In this document: positions 31,837 through 40,595 of the stretch, piece after piece | Layout: each line of letters opens with the position of its first letter | How positions within the stretch are numbered: position 1 is the first letter of the stretch | Origin: JBJKSO01 sp046703825 | GTDB lineage: Bacteria; Chloroflexota; Dormibacteria; Aeolococcales; Bog-877 | Reading direction: 5' to 3' | DNA length: 43,827 nucleotides | Assembly (NCBI GenBank): GCA_046703825.1 | Contig: JBJKSO010000089.1 | Location: forward strand, 1 to 43,827 | Notes under the pieces: model-generated | What the model was told of the DNA's origin: nothing | What the model saw: only the letters and a program-made list of their open reading frames with translations | Databases searched by the model: none | Program-made: the position numbers and the translations under genes

Positions 31837-32759
31837 TCCTCGTTTTCTTAGGTGCGCTCACTTGGGCAACGGGCGGCTACGCCGTGCAGGCGGATGCCCC
31901 ATTGTCAGGCTCTACTGTCGTCTGTACCGCCGGAACTGGCGCCGTCGCATTTGGAGGCTCTTGTCAAGGTCTAACACCACCCACGGCCCCCACGCGGCCA
32001 GCGGCGGGCCGAGCATGGCTCGAGGCGTTACCGGGTCAGTCGAATCTATGTACCCCAAGTTTTGTGACGGTGTGGGCCAGCGGCATCTCAAACGCCGACT
32101 GGGAGTGGAACGGATCGGTCTGGTCGCAGGAGGGCCAGCGGATCCCGCTCGTCTACTCGACGCCCACGATGGACCGAGGCTGGGTTTGGAAGAAGGTTTG
32201 CACCAGCACTGGTAGTTGGGTCTTCATCGGTATCACCAGTGCTCCTCGGCATCCCAGCCCGTGCATGCCTGGGACCTCATCGTCTGCCTGCCGACCGGGC
32301 TACAGCGGCACATCGTTTCTCGCAGCGGCGGAGCGGGCCATCCCTTCGGAAACCATCGCGGCCGACCCCTCTCTTGAGGACATCGTCGGTGCACCGGTGA
32401 CGGCGCGCCTAGACCCGGTACCGACAGTCGAGTACGCGAATGTAACGGCTAAAGTTCCGGACCTGGGTGACGGTGACAGGGCTGAGCTGCTCTCTGTCCT
32501 GTGGATCGTCCAGGCACAACCTGCCTCATTGGCTTGGACTTGGCCGGACGCCACCGTGTCTGCAGACAGCCGCTGGATTCCGCAGACGTATGTGCAGCAC
32601 GGCGACATCTCTTGCGTCGTGACTTATCAAGTGACCGCTAGCGGCTACTGGTCCGATGGGGTGTCAGTGCACCCTCTCGCTGCAGTCTCCGTCGGGTCGC
32701 TGTCCGTCAGATCGACTCTCCCGTACTTTGTTCAGCAGGTCCAACCCGCCTTGGGCTGA
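31821..32759 (+). CDS. Unknown secreted protein
   Basis: 312 residues. Signal peptide RPIVVLVFLGALTWATGGYA with probable cleavage after AVQA (about residue 24). The mature part is rich in Ser, Thr, Trp and Cys (at least six Cys, likely disulfides), with beta-rich segments, and ends without a membrane anchor. No family recognised. Overlaps the preceding exported gene, so the two are co-translated; both lie just upstream of a tRNA gene in sequence of lower GC than the housekeeping genes. Confidence 0.6.
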   Translation: MRPIVVLVFLGALTWATGGYAVQADAPLSGSTVVCTAGTGAVAFGGSCQGLTPPTAPTRPAAGRAWLEALPGQSNLCTPSFVTVWASGISNADWEWNGSVWSQEGQRIPLVYSTPTMDRGWVWKKVCTSTGSWVFIGITSAPRHPSPCMPGTSSSACRPGYSGTSFLAAAERAIPSETIAADPSLEDIVGAPVTARLDPVPTVEYANVTAKVPDLGDGDRAELLSVLWIVQAQPASLAWTWPDATVSADSRWIPQTYVQHGDISCVVTYQVTASGYWSDGVSVHPLAAVSVGSLSVRSTLPYFVQQVQPALG

Positions 32760-32771
32760 GTTGCCTTGGGA

Positions 32772-32777
32772 TAGACT
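32772..32777 (+). promoter_or_regulatory. -10 element of the tRNA-Val gene
   Basis: TAGACT, 12 nt before the mature 5' end of the tRNA, with TTGGGC at 32751-32756 as a possible -35 (15-bp spacer). Confidence 0.55.
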
Positions 32778-32789
32778 TAGCCGCGGGAG

Positions 32790-32866
<77 letters not shown>

Positions 32867-33159
32867 TGCGGTCAGGGTTTAGGAAGGCCGCTACATAGGC
32901 TGATTCCATGGCAATGGGCAAGCGGCTGGGGCCAGTCACGCCAGCTCGGCGCCACGGCGTGCGGAGGTGCCGAGGGTGACGGCCGGGCATTGTTCGGAAA
33001 GAGGCGCCCCGACCTCTCGACCTCTAGGACCTGTTCGAGCGGATCGACACCGGCGTGAAGCCGGATCCCCCGGTTCGGTTGGCCGGCGTGGCGGCGGGCG
33101 ACTCCCCTCCGCAAAGTCCTTATGGTTGGGGCTGGTTTCCGGGGAATGGAGTGGGAGCC

Positions 33160-33774
33160 ATGGATCAGATGTTCCATGGGACTTCGGGGCCGGACGACCA
33201 GCGCGACCCGGGGAGCCGCTGCTGGACGGATGCCAGGCGCCCGAGCAACTACGAGCAGCCGCAAGAGCGGGTTTGGGACCCGAGGCGCGGGGTGCTGCCC
33301 CGGCGTCGGGGCTTTGCCACCGACCGCAAGGTCGTGGCGGGCGCCAGCGGCCTGGCGGCCGCGATCGCGCTCGGACTAGGCGCGTTCACCATCCTTGGCC
33401 ACCCGGCACCACCCGCAGTTCCCGCGTCCCACCTATCCGGCCGCGGGCAGCACCAGGGTCCAAGCTCCGCCTACCGCCCCACCAGCAGTGGCAGCAGGAC
33501 GCCACAATCTCCGGCCAGCACCACCTCGCGAGCCAAGCCAACCGCCGCCTCGACCTCCGGCGCGCCCACTTCCTCCGCAAGGCCCGCAACCCGGCCCAAG
33601 CAGACGCCCTCGTCGAGCGCCACTCCCGCTACCTCGGCCACTCCCACGCCGACTGCCACCCCCACTCCAAGCGGCACCCCCACCCCCGCTGGCACCCCGA
33701 CCCCGTCGCCCGCTGCCAGCCCCAGTTTCACGCCCAGCCCGAGCACGCCACCCTCGCCCTCTCCCACGCCCTAG
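33160..33774 (+). CDS. Single-pass membrane protein with Ser/Thr/Pro-rich tail
   Basis: 204 residues from ATG 33160 (GGGAG upstream). A polar N-terminal part of about 60 residues, one transmembrane helix (VVAGASGLAAAIALGLGAFTI), then about 120 residues made almost only of Ser, Thr, Pro and Ala, ending in repeated TPTP/SPSP units. Probably cytosol-in, tail-out, with a wall-spanning or glycosylated tail. No family recognised. The protein partially encoded at 43156-43827 also has a membrane helix and a Thr/Pro linker. Confidence 0.55.
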   Translation: MDQMFHGTSGPDDQRDPGSRCWTDARRPSNYEQPQERVWDPRRGVLPRRRGFATDRKVVAGASGLAAAIALGLGAFTILGHPAPPAVPASHLSGRGQHQGPSSAYRPTSSGSRTPQSPASTTSRAKPTAASTSGAPTSSARPATRPKQTPSSSATPATSATPTPTATPTPSGTPTPAGTPTPSPAASPSFTPSPSTPPSPSPTP

Positions 33775-33915
33775 TGCCGACCGAATTGACGGTGCCAAGT
33801 CCGCGCGGAAGCTAAGCTTCTCAACGTCGTCCTCCGGTGGCCGCCCGAGGCTAATTCCCGTAGTTCTCGGCTCGACACGCGCCGGAGCCCACCCACATGC
33901 GATCCTAAGCCTCCC

Positions 33916-34728
33916 ATGCGCAACCCCGGAAGCCGCGAGCTAAGGCGCCGTCAGGCGCGTCTTGAGCTGCAGCAGCGCCAGCAGGTGCGTGAGCGCTCGC
34001 AGCCGCAGCGCCGCGAGGAGACGATGCGCCGGGGAGGCCTGCTCGAGGGCTTGGCGCCGGCCGCAGTGGTCAAGCTCACCCTGCTGACAACTCTGCTCAG
34101 CGTGATCGTCATCGCCGCTGGCGTTGGTGGCCTGCTGATCGAGATCGGACAGCATGATCTCTTCCTCGGGATCGTGATCGTGGTCCTGGGTACCGGGGTG
34201 GCCGCGATAGCCAGCTCGGTCACGGGCCCGGCGCTGAGGGCAGCCCGTTCGGACCGCAAGCAGCCGGCGCGCACCGTCCAGGGACAACTGGTGGGGGCGA
34301 GTCCTATCTCACCCACACCCAGTCTGGCCCTGGTGGCGCTCAACGTCGGCAGGAATGTAGAGCAGTTCCGCGTGCGCCGCGAACTTTTTGAGCGCACCAA
34401 GGGGGGTGCCACAGTAGTCGGCCTAACGGTGACGCCCGGGCTCAACTACGTGCAGACCTTGACGGTGATCCGGCGCGAGCGCGCAGCCGTCATGCGCGAT
34501 CCCGAGATCAGCCGCACCCTGCGAATGTCGGTGTGGCTACCGATCCTGTCGATCGCGGCGATGGCCATTGCCCTGGCGCTGGGCGGCTTGATCGGTGCGT
34601 TCCTGCCGCTCGGGCGCAGCATCACCCACCCCATCGCCACGCTGGTGCTGGCTCTGATCCTCGCCGGCGGCGTGGCGCTGTTCACCCGCTGGTACGGTCA
34701 GAAGCTGGTCGCCCAGCTGGGGGTCTAG
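33916..34728 (+). CDS. Unknown integral membrane protein upstream of rpsF
   Basis: 270 residues. A very basic, Gln/Arg-rich N-terminus (about 1-40), two hydrophobic helices (about 48-75 and 83-105), a soluble middle of about 100 residues and two more helices (about 203-228 and 238-258). No family recognised. It ends 11 bp before the -10 element of the rpsF operon, so it is not part of it by promoter position. Confidence 0.65.
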   Translation: MRNPGSRELRRRQARLELQQRQQVRERSQPQRREETMRRGGLLEGLAPAAVVKLTLLTTLLSVIVIAAGVGGLLIEIGQHDLFLGIVIVVLGTGVAAIASSVTGPALRAARSDRKQPARTVQGQLVGASPISPTPSLALVALNVGRNVEQFRVRRELFERTKGGATVVGLTVTPGLNYVQTLTVIRRERAAVMRDPEISRTLRMSVWLPILSIAAMAIALALGGLIGAFLPLGRSITHPIATLVLALILAGGVALFTRWYGQKLVAQLGV

Positions 34729-34739
34729 CCGGCGCCTGC

Positions 34740-34745
34740 TAGACT
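34740..34745 (+). promoter_or_regulatory. -10 element of rpsF-ssb-rpsR
   Basis: TAGACT gives a leader of about 48 nt before the TTG start of rpsF, enough for the S6/S18 autoregulatory structure known in other bacteria, which I could not verify by eye. Confidence 0.5.
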
Positions 34746-34799
34746 GCCCCTGCCCCTGCACCCGGCTTGGACCGGCTGCCACCCCGAAGGAGGAAGCCC

Positions 34800-35279
34800 T
34801 TGGAACGCGACTACGAGCTCTTCTACATCGTCCGTCCCGACGTCGAGGAAGAGCAGGTGCGGACCACCATGGACGAGCTGGCGGCGATGCTGACCGAACG
34901 GGGCGGCACCATCAACAAGTCCTCACTTTGGGGCCGGCGACGCCTTGCGTACGAGATCGACGGCTTCAGTGACGGCTACTACGCGCTCAAGGAGCTTCGC
35001 TACCCTTCCGAGAAGGTTCGGGACCTGGAGCGGACGCTCCGGCTGGACGAGCGTGTCATCCGCCACCTGATCACCCTGAAGCAGGTGTACTTCCTGCCCG
35101 GCGACGGCGACGACCGCAAGTCCCGCCGCGCCCGCCCTCGGGCCCGCCCCGCCGGCGAGGGTGCCGAAGCGTCTGCCTCGGGCGCTCCGGCGGACGAAAC
35201 CGAAGAGCGCCCCCAAGCCGGCCAGGAGCCGGAGGCCTGGGGCGCCGACGAGCCGTCTCAGGAAGTGCGGGAGGAGTAA
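34800..35279 (+). CDS. rpsF: Ribosomal protein bS6
   Basis: 159 residues from TTG 34800, preceded by AAGGAGGAAG. The S6 core is residues 1-100 (RDYELFYIVRPDVEEEQ, KSSLWGRRRLAYEIDGFSDGYYAL). It continues with a long acidic, Ala/Glu-rich tail of about 55 residues, longer than in E. coli. S6 binds S18 on the 30S platform. An upstream TTG (34767) would add a basic stretch without homology. Four bases separate it from ssb. Confidence 0.94.
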   Translation: MERDYELFYIVRPDVEEEQVRTTMDELAAMLTERGGTINKSSLWGRRRLAYEIDGFSDGYYALKELRYPSEKVRDLERTLRLDERVIRHLITLKQVYFLPGDGDDRKSRRARPRARPAGEGAEASASGAPADETEERPQAGQEPEAWGADEPSQEVREE

Positions 35280-35280
35280 G

Positions 35281-35748
35281 TTGGCAGGCTCTCTCAACCG
35301 GGTGATGCTGATCGGGCGCTGCACCGCTGATCCGGAGATGCGCTACCTCCCCAGCGGCCAGCCGGTGACCCAGCTGCGCCTAGCCACCAACCGGTACGGT
35401 GGCAGTGCCGACGGCGAGCGCCGGGAGTTCACCGACTACCACGACGTGGTGGTGTGGAACATGGGCCAGCGCAAGCTGGCCGAGCTGGCGGGGCAGTACC
35501 TCAAGCGGGGCAGCCTCGTGTACATCGAGGGCAGGCTGCAGACCCGTTCCTGGGACGGTCCCGACGGGCAGAAGCGCTACCGCACCGAGGTCAACGCGTC
35601 GGACATCCAGTTTTTGGAGTCGCGGGGCGCGGGTGAGGCCGCCGAGGGCGCCCGGGTGCAGCCCTTCCCCGGCGCGGCGCCCAGCCTGGACGTGGTGCCG
35701 CCGGCCGGGTCGGAGGGCGACATCGATCCGGACGACATTCCCTTCTAG
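35281..35748 (+). CDS. ssb: Single-stranded DNA-binding protein
   Basis: 155 residues from TTG 35281, 1 bp after the rpsF stop, with GGGAGGAG upstream. OB fold: LNRVMLIGRCTADPEMRYLPSGQPV, DYHDVVVWNMGQRKLAEL and YIEGRLQTRSWDGPDGQKRY; C-terminal acidic tip DPDDIPF, the docking peptide for replication and repair partners. Start by TTG in both rpsF and ssb is unusual but both ribosome binding sites are good. Confidence 0.95.
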   Translation: MAGSLNRVMLIGRCTADPEMRYLPSGQPVTQLRLATNRYGGSADGERREFTDYHDVVVWNMGQRKLAELAGQYLKRGSLVYIEGRLQTRSWDGPDGQKRYRTEVNASDIQFLESRGAGEAAEGARVQPFPGAAPSLDVVPPAGSEGDIDPDDIPF

Positions 35749-35765
35749 GAGGTTAGGCGAAAAAC

Positions 35766-35999
35766 ATGTCGGAGTACGGACGTCGGCGTCCTCGCAAGGT
35801 CTGCAACTTCTGCCTGGAGCGGATTGTGGAGGTGGACCACAAGGACGTCTCGCGCCTCCGCCGCTACATCAGCGAGAGGGGAAAGATCCTGCCCCGGCGG
35901 GTCACCGGTACCTGCGCGTTGCACCAGCGACGGCTGACGGTCGCGCTCAAGCGGGCGCGCCACATGGCGCTGCTGCCCTTCACCACCGACCAGCGGTAG
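35766..35999 (+). CDS. rpsR: Ribosomal protein bS18
   Basis: 77 residues, normal length. Seen: CNFCLERIVEVDHKD, LRRYISERGKILPRRVTGTC and HQRRLTVALKRARHMALLPF. The Cys residues (CxxC and a third) fit the zinc-binding C+ form of S18. In many bacteria rplI follows; here it does not, a ROK kinase comes next. TAGGAGGT precedes the ATG. Confidence 0.96.
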   Translation: MSEYGRRRPRKVCNFCLERIVEVDHKDVSRLRRYISERGKILPRRVTGTCALHQRRLTVALKRARHMALLPFTTDQR

Positions 36000-36024
36000 G
36001 CCCCCGAGGGGCTCAGAACCGTCC

Positions 36025-36861
36025 ATGACGGTGCAGACTGGGGACATGGCCGCGCAGAGCTCTTCGGCCAAGCGCCGGGCATCGGTGCAGCGACGGGAGC
36101 AGACCATCCTGGCACTGGACGTCGGAGGCACCGGGGTCAAAGGGGAGCTGATCGACCCAGCCGGCCATCCGCTGGCGCCCCGGGTGAGACTGCCCACCCC
36201 CTACCCGCTGCCGCCCCAGCGTCTGGTCGATCTGTTCAAAGAGATCGCGGCCGAGGTGCCTCAGTACGAGCGAGTGGCGGTCGGGTTCCCCGGTGTGGTG
36301 CGGGGTGGGCGGGTGCTGAGCGCTCCCCACTTCGTGCGTCCCCGCGGTGAGGGATCCGAAGTCTCGTCGGAACTTGAGGAGCAGTGGAACCACTTCGACC
36401 TGGCCGCCGCCTGCGAGGCTGCGCTTGGCCACCCCACGAGGGTTGCCAACGACGCTGACGTCCAGGGTCTGGCCGTGATCCAGGGCAAGGGGCTAGAGGT
36501 GGTCGTGACCCTGGGGACCGGGTTCGGCAGCGCCGTGTTCCGGGATGGCCAGCTGGCGCTGCACCTGGAGCTGGCCCACCACCCGCTGCGCAAGGGCAAG
36601 ACCTACAACGACTATCTGGGCAACGCCACCCTGGAGAAGATCGGCGAGGCCCGCTGGAACCGCCGGGTACGCCGCACCGTGGAGGTGCTGCGCCAGCTCT
36701 TCTTCTTCGACCACCTCTACATCGGCGGGGGCAACTCGGCCAAGGTGCGCGGTGAGCTCGGCGCCGATGTGACCCTGGTGGACAACTCGGCGGGGATGGT
36801 CGGCGGGGCCAAGCTCTGGGCGGAGCCGGTCCGGCGCGGGCGGGTGGCTTCGATAGACTGA
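36025..36861 (+). CDS. Polyphosphate-glucokinase-like ROK protein
   Basis: 278 residues (258-271 if ATG 36046 or a later start is used). ASKHA-fold sugar kinase: phosphate loop LALDVGGTGVKGELID, NDADVQGLA with the catalytic Asp, VVTLGTGFGSAVF and the HHPLRKGKTYNDYLG stretch that is typical of polyphosphate/ATP glucokinases. The ROK zinc motif (CxCGxxGCxE) is absent, as in that subgroup. Glucose to glucose-6-phosphate is the likely reaction, with polyphosphate use inferred. The TGA shares bases with the -10 element of serA. Confidence 0.85.
   Translation: MTVQTGDMAAQSSSAKRRASVQRREQTILALDVGGTGVKGELIDPAGHPLAPRVRLPTPYPLPPQRLVDLFKEIAAEVPQYERVAVGFPGVVRGGRVLSAPHFVRPRGEGSEVSSELEEQWNHFDLAAACEAALGHPTRVANDADVQGLAVIQGKGLEVVVTLGTGFGSAVFRDGQLALHLELAHHPLRKGKTYNDYLGNATLEKIGEARWNRRVRRTVEVLRQLFFFDHLYIGGGNSAKVRGELGADVTLVDNSAGMVGGAKLWAEPVRRGRVASID
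36854..36859 (+). promoter_or_regulatory. -10 element of serA
   Basis: TAGACT at the very end of the upstream kinase gene, giving a leader of about 52 nt that carries a GAGAGGAGAG ribosome binding site before the serA ATG. Confidence 0.5.
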
Positions 36862-36918
36862 CGCCAGCAAGCGCCCGGCCCAGGCGGCTTCGTGAACTAG
36901 GAATCTGAGAGGAGAGTA

Positions 36919-38523
36919 ATGGCGGGCGCGCCTGCGGGAGAGGCTTTCCGGCCTCGGGTCCTGGTCGCCGATCCCATCGCCGAGGACGGCGTCGCTCGGC
37001 TCAGAGCGGTCGCGCAGGTAGAGGTCGCCCTCAAGCTCGGCGAGGAGCAGCTGGTGGGGCGGGTGGCCGGCTTCCAGGCTCTGGTGGTGCGCAGCGAGAC
37101 CAAGGTGACCCGGGCCGTGATCGATGCCGGGACGGAGTTGCGAGTGATCGGGCGGGCCGGCGTGGGCGTGGACAACATCGACGTGGAGGCGGCCACCGCT
37201 CGCGGGGTGCTGGTGGTGAACGCCCCGACCGGGAACACCGTCGCCGCCGCCGAGCACACCCTGGCACTGATGCTGGCCACGAGCCGCAACTTAGCCCAGG
37301 GAGACGCCTCCCTGCGCGCGGGCAGGTGGGAGCGTTCCAGGCTGGTCGGCAGCGAGCTCCGGGGCAAGACCCTGGTGATCGTCGGTCTGGGGAAGATAGG
37401 AGCTGAGGTCGCCCGCATGGCTCATGGTCTGCAGATGCGGGTCGTCGGCCATGACCCGCTGGTCTCACCCGAGCGGGCCCGCATCCTGGGCGTGGAGCTT
37501 CTGCCCCTGGACCGGGCGCTGGAGCAGGCCGACGTGCTGACGGTGCACACCCCGTTGAGCGATGCCACCCGCGGGCTGATCGGCGCCGCTCAGCTGGCGC
37601 GGATGCCCCGCGGCGCGCGGGTGCTCAACGTGGGCCGGGGCGGGATCGTCGACGAACCAGCCCTCGCCGCGGCGGTGGCCAGCGGACACCTGGCCGGGGC
37701 GGGGGTGGACGTCTTCACCAAGGAGCCTCCGCCGCCGGATCACCCTCTGCTCCAGGATTCACGAATCCTGGTCACCCCCCATCTGGGCGCCTCCACCGTG
37801 GAGGCACAGCTGTCGGTGGCCACCGACGTCGCCGATCAGATCGCGGAGGTGCTGTCGGGGCGCCCGGCCCGCTGGGCAGTCAACGCGCCCCAGGTGCCGC
37901 CGGAGGACGTAGAGCTGGTGGTGCCTTACCAGGAGCTGGCGGGGCGGATCGGCAGCCTGTACGCGCAGATGGGCGGTGGTGCGGTGCGCCGGGTGGAGCT
38001 GCTGCTCCGCGGCCAGGTCGCCGCGGTGGATCCCGCCCCGATCACGGCCGAGGCCCTGGGGGGCATCCTTCGGCACTTCACCCAGGACCGCGTCACCGCC
38101 GTCAACGCCCGGGCGGTGGCGCACGAGCACGGAATCGAAGTCGCCGAGCAGCGGATCTCGGAGCCGGGCGGGTGGGCGAGTTCGATCGTGCTGCGGGTGG
38201 ACGGGCAGGGACCTGGTGAGATCGAGGGCACCACCGCCAACGGCGAGGCCCGGATCGTCAGCCTCGACGGGGTCCGGATCGACCTGGAGCCGAGCGGCAC
38301 CTACCTCTTCTTCCAGCACCGTGACCGGCCAGGCTTCATTGGGGCGATCGGTTCTTTGCTGGGCAGCGTCAACATCAACATCGCCGAGATGCGGGTCGGG
38401 CGCGAGGCCCCCCGCGGCAGCGCGGTCACCGCGGTCCGCCTCGATGACCCGGTCTCCCCCGAATTGCTGGATCGGCTGCGCGGGGTGGAGGGGGTGCGCT
38501 CCCTCTTCCTGGCGGAGCTCTAG
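36919..38523 (+). CDS. serA: D-3-phosphoglycerate dehydrogenase (long type)
   Basis: 534 residues. First step of serine synthesis from 3-phosphoglycerate, NAD-dependent. Catalytic region: GRAGVGVDNIDVEAATARG, NAPTGNTVAAAEHTLAL, Rossmann loop GLGKIGAEVA, GRGGIVDEPAL and the catalytic His in TPHLGASTVEAQ. An intervening ASB-type domain (about 320-450) and a C-terminal ACT domain (YLFFQHRDRPGFIGAIGSLL) make it the long mycobacterial-type enzyme, probably sensitive to serine. DUF1015 follows 5 bp later, a common pairing. Confidence 0.96.
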   Translation: MAGAPAGEAFRPRVLVADPIAEDGVARLRAVAQVEVALKLGEEQLVGRVAGFQALVVRSETKVTRAVIDAGTELRVIGRAGVGVDNIDVEAATARGVLVVNAPTGNTVAAAEHTLALMLATSRNLAQGDASLRAGRWERSRLVGSELRGKTLVIVGLGKIGAEVARMAHGLQMRVVGHDPLVSPERARILGVELLPLDRALEQADVLTVHTPLSDATRGLIGAAQLARMPRGARVLNVGRGGIVDEPALAAAVASGHLAGAGVDVFTKEPPPPDHPLLQDSRILVTPHLGASTVEAQLSVATDVADQIAEVLSGRPARWAVNAPQVPPEDVELVVPYQELAGRIGSLYAQMGGGAVRRVELLLRGQVAAVDPAPITAEALGGILRHFTQDRVTAVNARAVAHEHGIEVAEQRISEPGGWASSIVLRVDGQGPGEIEGTTANGEARIVSLDGVRIDLEPSGTYLFFQHRDRPGFIGAIGSLLGSVNINIAEMRVGREAPRGSAVTAVRLDDPVSPELLDRLRGVEGVRSLFLAEL

Positions 38524-38528
38524 GCAGG

Positions 38529-39761
38529 GTGGCCCGGGCCTTCCCCTTCCCGGGGGTTCGCTACAACCCAGATCTGATGCCCGACCTCGGCCAGGTGATC
38601 GCTCCTCCTTACGACGTGATCAGCCCGGACCTCCAGAGTCGTCTGTACTCGCGGTCCCTCCAGAACGTGGTGCGCGTGGAGCTGGGGCTGCGCTACCCGG
38701 ACGACATCCCTGGCGAGCGAGACCAGTACACCCGGGCCCGTGACCACCTGCGCGCCTGGCTGGACCAGCGGGTGCTCGTGGGGGATGAGCCCTCGGTCTA
38801 CGTACACTCCCACCGCTTCGTGCTGCCGGGTGGGGGCGAGGGCGAGCGGCGGGGGCTGTTCACGGCGCTGGAACCGGTCCCCTACCAGCGCGGGGAGGTG
38901 CTGCGCCACGAGCGCACGCTCAGCGCGCCCCGGCAGGACAGGCTCAACCTGCTGCGGGCAACCGGTATGCAGACCTCGCCGGTCTTCCTCCTGTACGAGG
39001 CCGGCGAGGAGGCCACCGAGGCTCTGGCCATGGCCGAGCAGACGGCCGAGCTGGTCGGCACCGGCGCCGTCGAGGGCGACTACGGCTTGGAGCAGCACCG
39101 GCTCTGGCGGGTGGGGGCGGGAGAGCTGCAGGAGCGCATCCGGCGCGGCCTGGGTCGGAGTCGCCTCTTCATCGCCGACGGCCACCACCGCTACGAGACG
39201 GCCGTCAACCTCCATCTGCCGCGGGTTTTGGCCCTGCTGGCGCCGCTTGCCGCTGACGAGGTGGTCCTGCCCACCCATCGCCTGCTCTCCAACAGCCCTC
39301 GTGCCGTGCACGAGCTGGCCGCCACGCTTGCGGACGGTGGCTGGCTGGTGGAGTACCCGGAGTCACTCGAGCAGGGGCAAGCGCGCCTGTCCGAGCTGCA
39401 AGCCCAACGCCACGCCTTCGTGGTGGTGGGAGCCGACGGCCTGCTGCTGATCAGTCGGCCGCGTTCGGAGTCCGGGGCGCCCAGCCAGCGCCTGGACGTG
39501 GCGGTGCTGGAGGCGGAGGTGCTCATGCCGTATCTCGGTATCGGTGAGGGGGAGACCGCAGGCGGGCGGCTCAGCTACACCCGGGATGCCGCGGAGGCGG
39601 CCCAGTCGGCCCGCGCCTCGGGGGGGCTCGCCTTCTTGCTGAACCCCACCTTGGTCGAGGAGCTGGCCGCGGTGGCGGCAGCGGGTGAGTCGATGCCCCA
39701 GAAGTCAACCTACTTCTACCCCAAAGTCCCCGCTGGATTGGTGATGATGCCGGTCGATTAG
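38529..39761 (+). CDS. DUF1015 family protein
   Basis: 410 residues, full length for the family. Conserved marks: APPYDVISP near the N-terminus, RHERTLSAPRQDRLNLL, and the IADGHHRYETAVN motif near residue 220. Function of DUF1015 is not established. GTG 38529 lies 5 bp after serA, so it is in the serA operon, where the family is frequent; a role in phosphoserine or related metabolism has been suggested from this context only. Confidence 0.9.
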   Translation: MARAFPFPGVRYNPDLMPDLGQVIAPPYDVISPDLQSRLYSRSLQNVVRVELGLRYPDDIPGERDQYTRARDHLRAWLDQRVLVGDEPSVYVHSHRFVLPGGGEGERRGLFTALEPVPYQRGEVLRHERTLSAPRQDRLNLLRATGMQTSPVFLLYEAGEEATEALAMAEQTAELVGTGAVEGDYGLEQHRLWRVGAGELQERIRRGLGRSRLFIADGHHRYETAVNLHLPRVLALLAPLAADEVVLPTHRLLSNSPRAVHELAATLADGGWLVEYPESLEQGQARLSELQAQRHAFVVVGADGLLLISRPRSESGAPSQRLDVAVLEAEVLMPYLGIGEGETAGGRLSYTRDAAEAAQSARASGGLAFLLNPTLVEELAAVAAAGESMPQKSTYFYPKVPAGLVMMPVD

Positions 39762-39877
39762 GAGCCGCGTCCAAGGACCTGAGCCGCACCGCTTCTGGTC
39801 ACGGACGGCCCCCGGGAATGCCGACCGGCATCGGGAGGGTTGCAATAAGTGCCGTTTAGCAACCAGAAGAGATCGGG

Positions 39878-39883
39878 TAATGT
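39878..39883 (+). promoter_or_regulatory. -10 element, leaderless start of the FmdB-like gene
   Basis: TAATGT ends 9 nt before GTG 39893. The 130 bp upstream also hold a GGTTGC/GCAACC inverted repeat and an ATGCCG/CGGCAT hairpin after the DUF1015 gene. Confidence 0.4.
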
Positions 39884-39892
39884 TTATGGGAA

Positions 39893-40240
39893 GTGCCGAC
39901 CTACGCCTACCGCTGCTCTGAGGGCCACGAGTTCGAGGTCTTGCAGTCGATCACTGCCGCTCCGCTGCAGAAGTGCGGCACCTGCGGCGGCGCGGTGCGC
40001 CGGGTGGTCTTCCCGGTGGGGATCGTCTTTAAGGGCCAGGGGTTCTACAAGACCGATTCCCGCTCCGGCGGGGCCGCCATCACCAGCCCGACCAAGAGCC
40101 CGGAGAGCAAGCCGGCCGCAGCCGAGACCAAGCCGGCCGCCGCTGAGACCAAGGCGGCGGCAACTTCAACAACGGTCGAGAAGGCCAAGGGAGCGGCGGA
40201 CGGCAGCGCCAGCTCCGGAGCAGGAGACAAGCATGGCTGA
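39893..40240 (+). CDS. FmdB-like zinc-ribbon protein with Ala/Lys tail
   Basis: 115 residues. N-terminus PTYAYRCSEGHEFEVLQ and KCGTCGGAVRRVVFP follow the FmdB/CxxC regulatory-protein pattern, but the first pair is CSEGH instead of CxxC, so one zinc ligand is missing or replaced by His. After residue 50 comes a low-complexity tail with near-repeats of KPAAAET, which may be disordered. Usually small and of unknown function. Its stop is inside the thioredoxin start (ATGGCTGA, 8-bp overlap). Confidence 0.82.
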   Translation: MPTYAYRCSEGHEFEVLQSITAAPLQKCGTCGGAVRRVVFPVGIVFKGQGFYKTDSRSGGAAITSPTKSPESKPAAAETKPAAAETKAAATSTTVEKAKGAADGSASSGAGDKHG

Positions 40241-40556
40241 GCCCCTTTCGGTCAGTGACAGCACCTTTGAGAGCGAGGTGATCCAAGCGGACACCCCGGT
40301 GCTGGTGGACTTCTGGGCGGAGTGGTGCAACCCCTGCAAGATGCTGGCCCCGATCGTCGAGGACCTGGCAGCGGAGTACGGCGGGCGGATGCGCCTGGCC
40401 AAACTCGACGTCGACGCCAACCCCGCCACCGCGGGACAGTTCGGTGTGATGAGCATTCCCACGCTGATCCTGTTCAAGGGCGGCAAGGCGGTGGAGCGCC
40501 TGGTCGGCTACAAGCCCAAGACGGCCCTCAAGGCCAAGCTCGATCCCCTGGTCTGA
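40233..40556 (+). CDS. trxA: Thioredoxin, active site WCNPC
   Basis: 107 residues. Classic thioredoxin fold: VLVDFWAEWCNPCKMLAPIVEDLA, KLDVDANPATAGQFGVMSIPTLILFKGG. The redox pair is C-N-P-C, not the usual C-G-P-C, which may alter its potential. ATG 40233 has AGGAG 8 nt upstream and overlaps the end of the FmdB-like gene. Serves as a cytosolic disulfide reductant. Confidence 0.94.
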   Translation: MAEPLSVSDSTFESEVIQADTPVLVDFWAEWCNPCKMLAPIVEDLAAEYGGRMRLAKLDVDANPATAGQFGVMSIPTLILFKGGKAVERLVGYKPKTALKAKLDPLV

Positions 40557-40595
40557 TTACCGGGCGCACCCGTCCGGCTAGGAGGTAGCGCGCCC

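Noticed and set aside
33601..33774. DNA tandem repeats in the Thr/Pro tail
   Set aside because: Codon-level low complexity of a TP/SP-rich protein, not exact direct repeats or a CRISPR-like array.
33395..33943. Pro-rich frame overlapping the membrane protein at 33160
   Set aside because: Composition is that of a frame-shifted Ser/Thr/Pro repeat region; no start signal.
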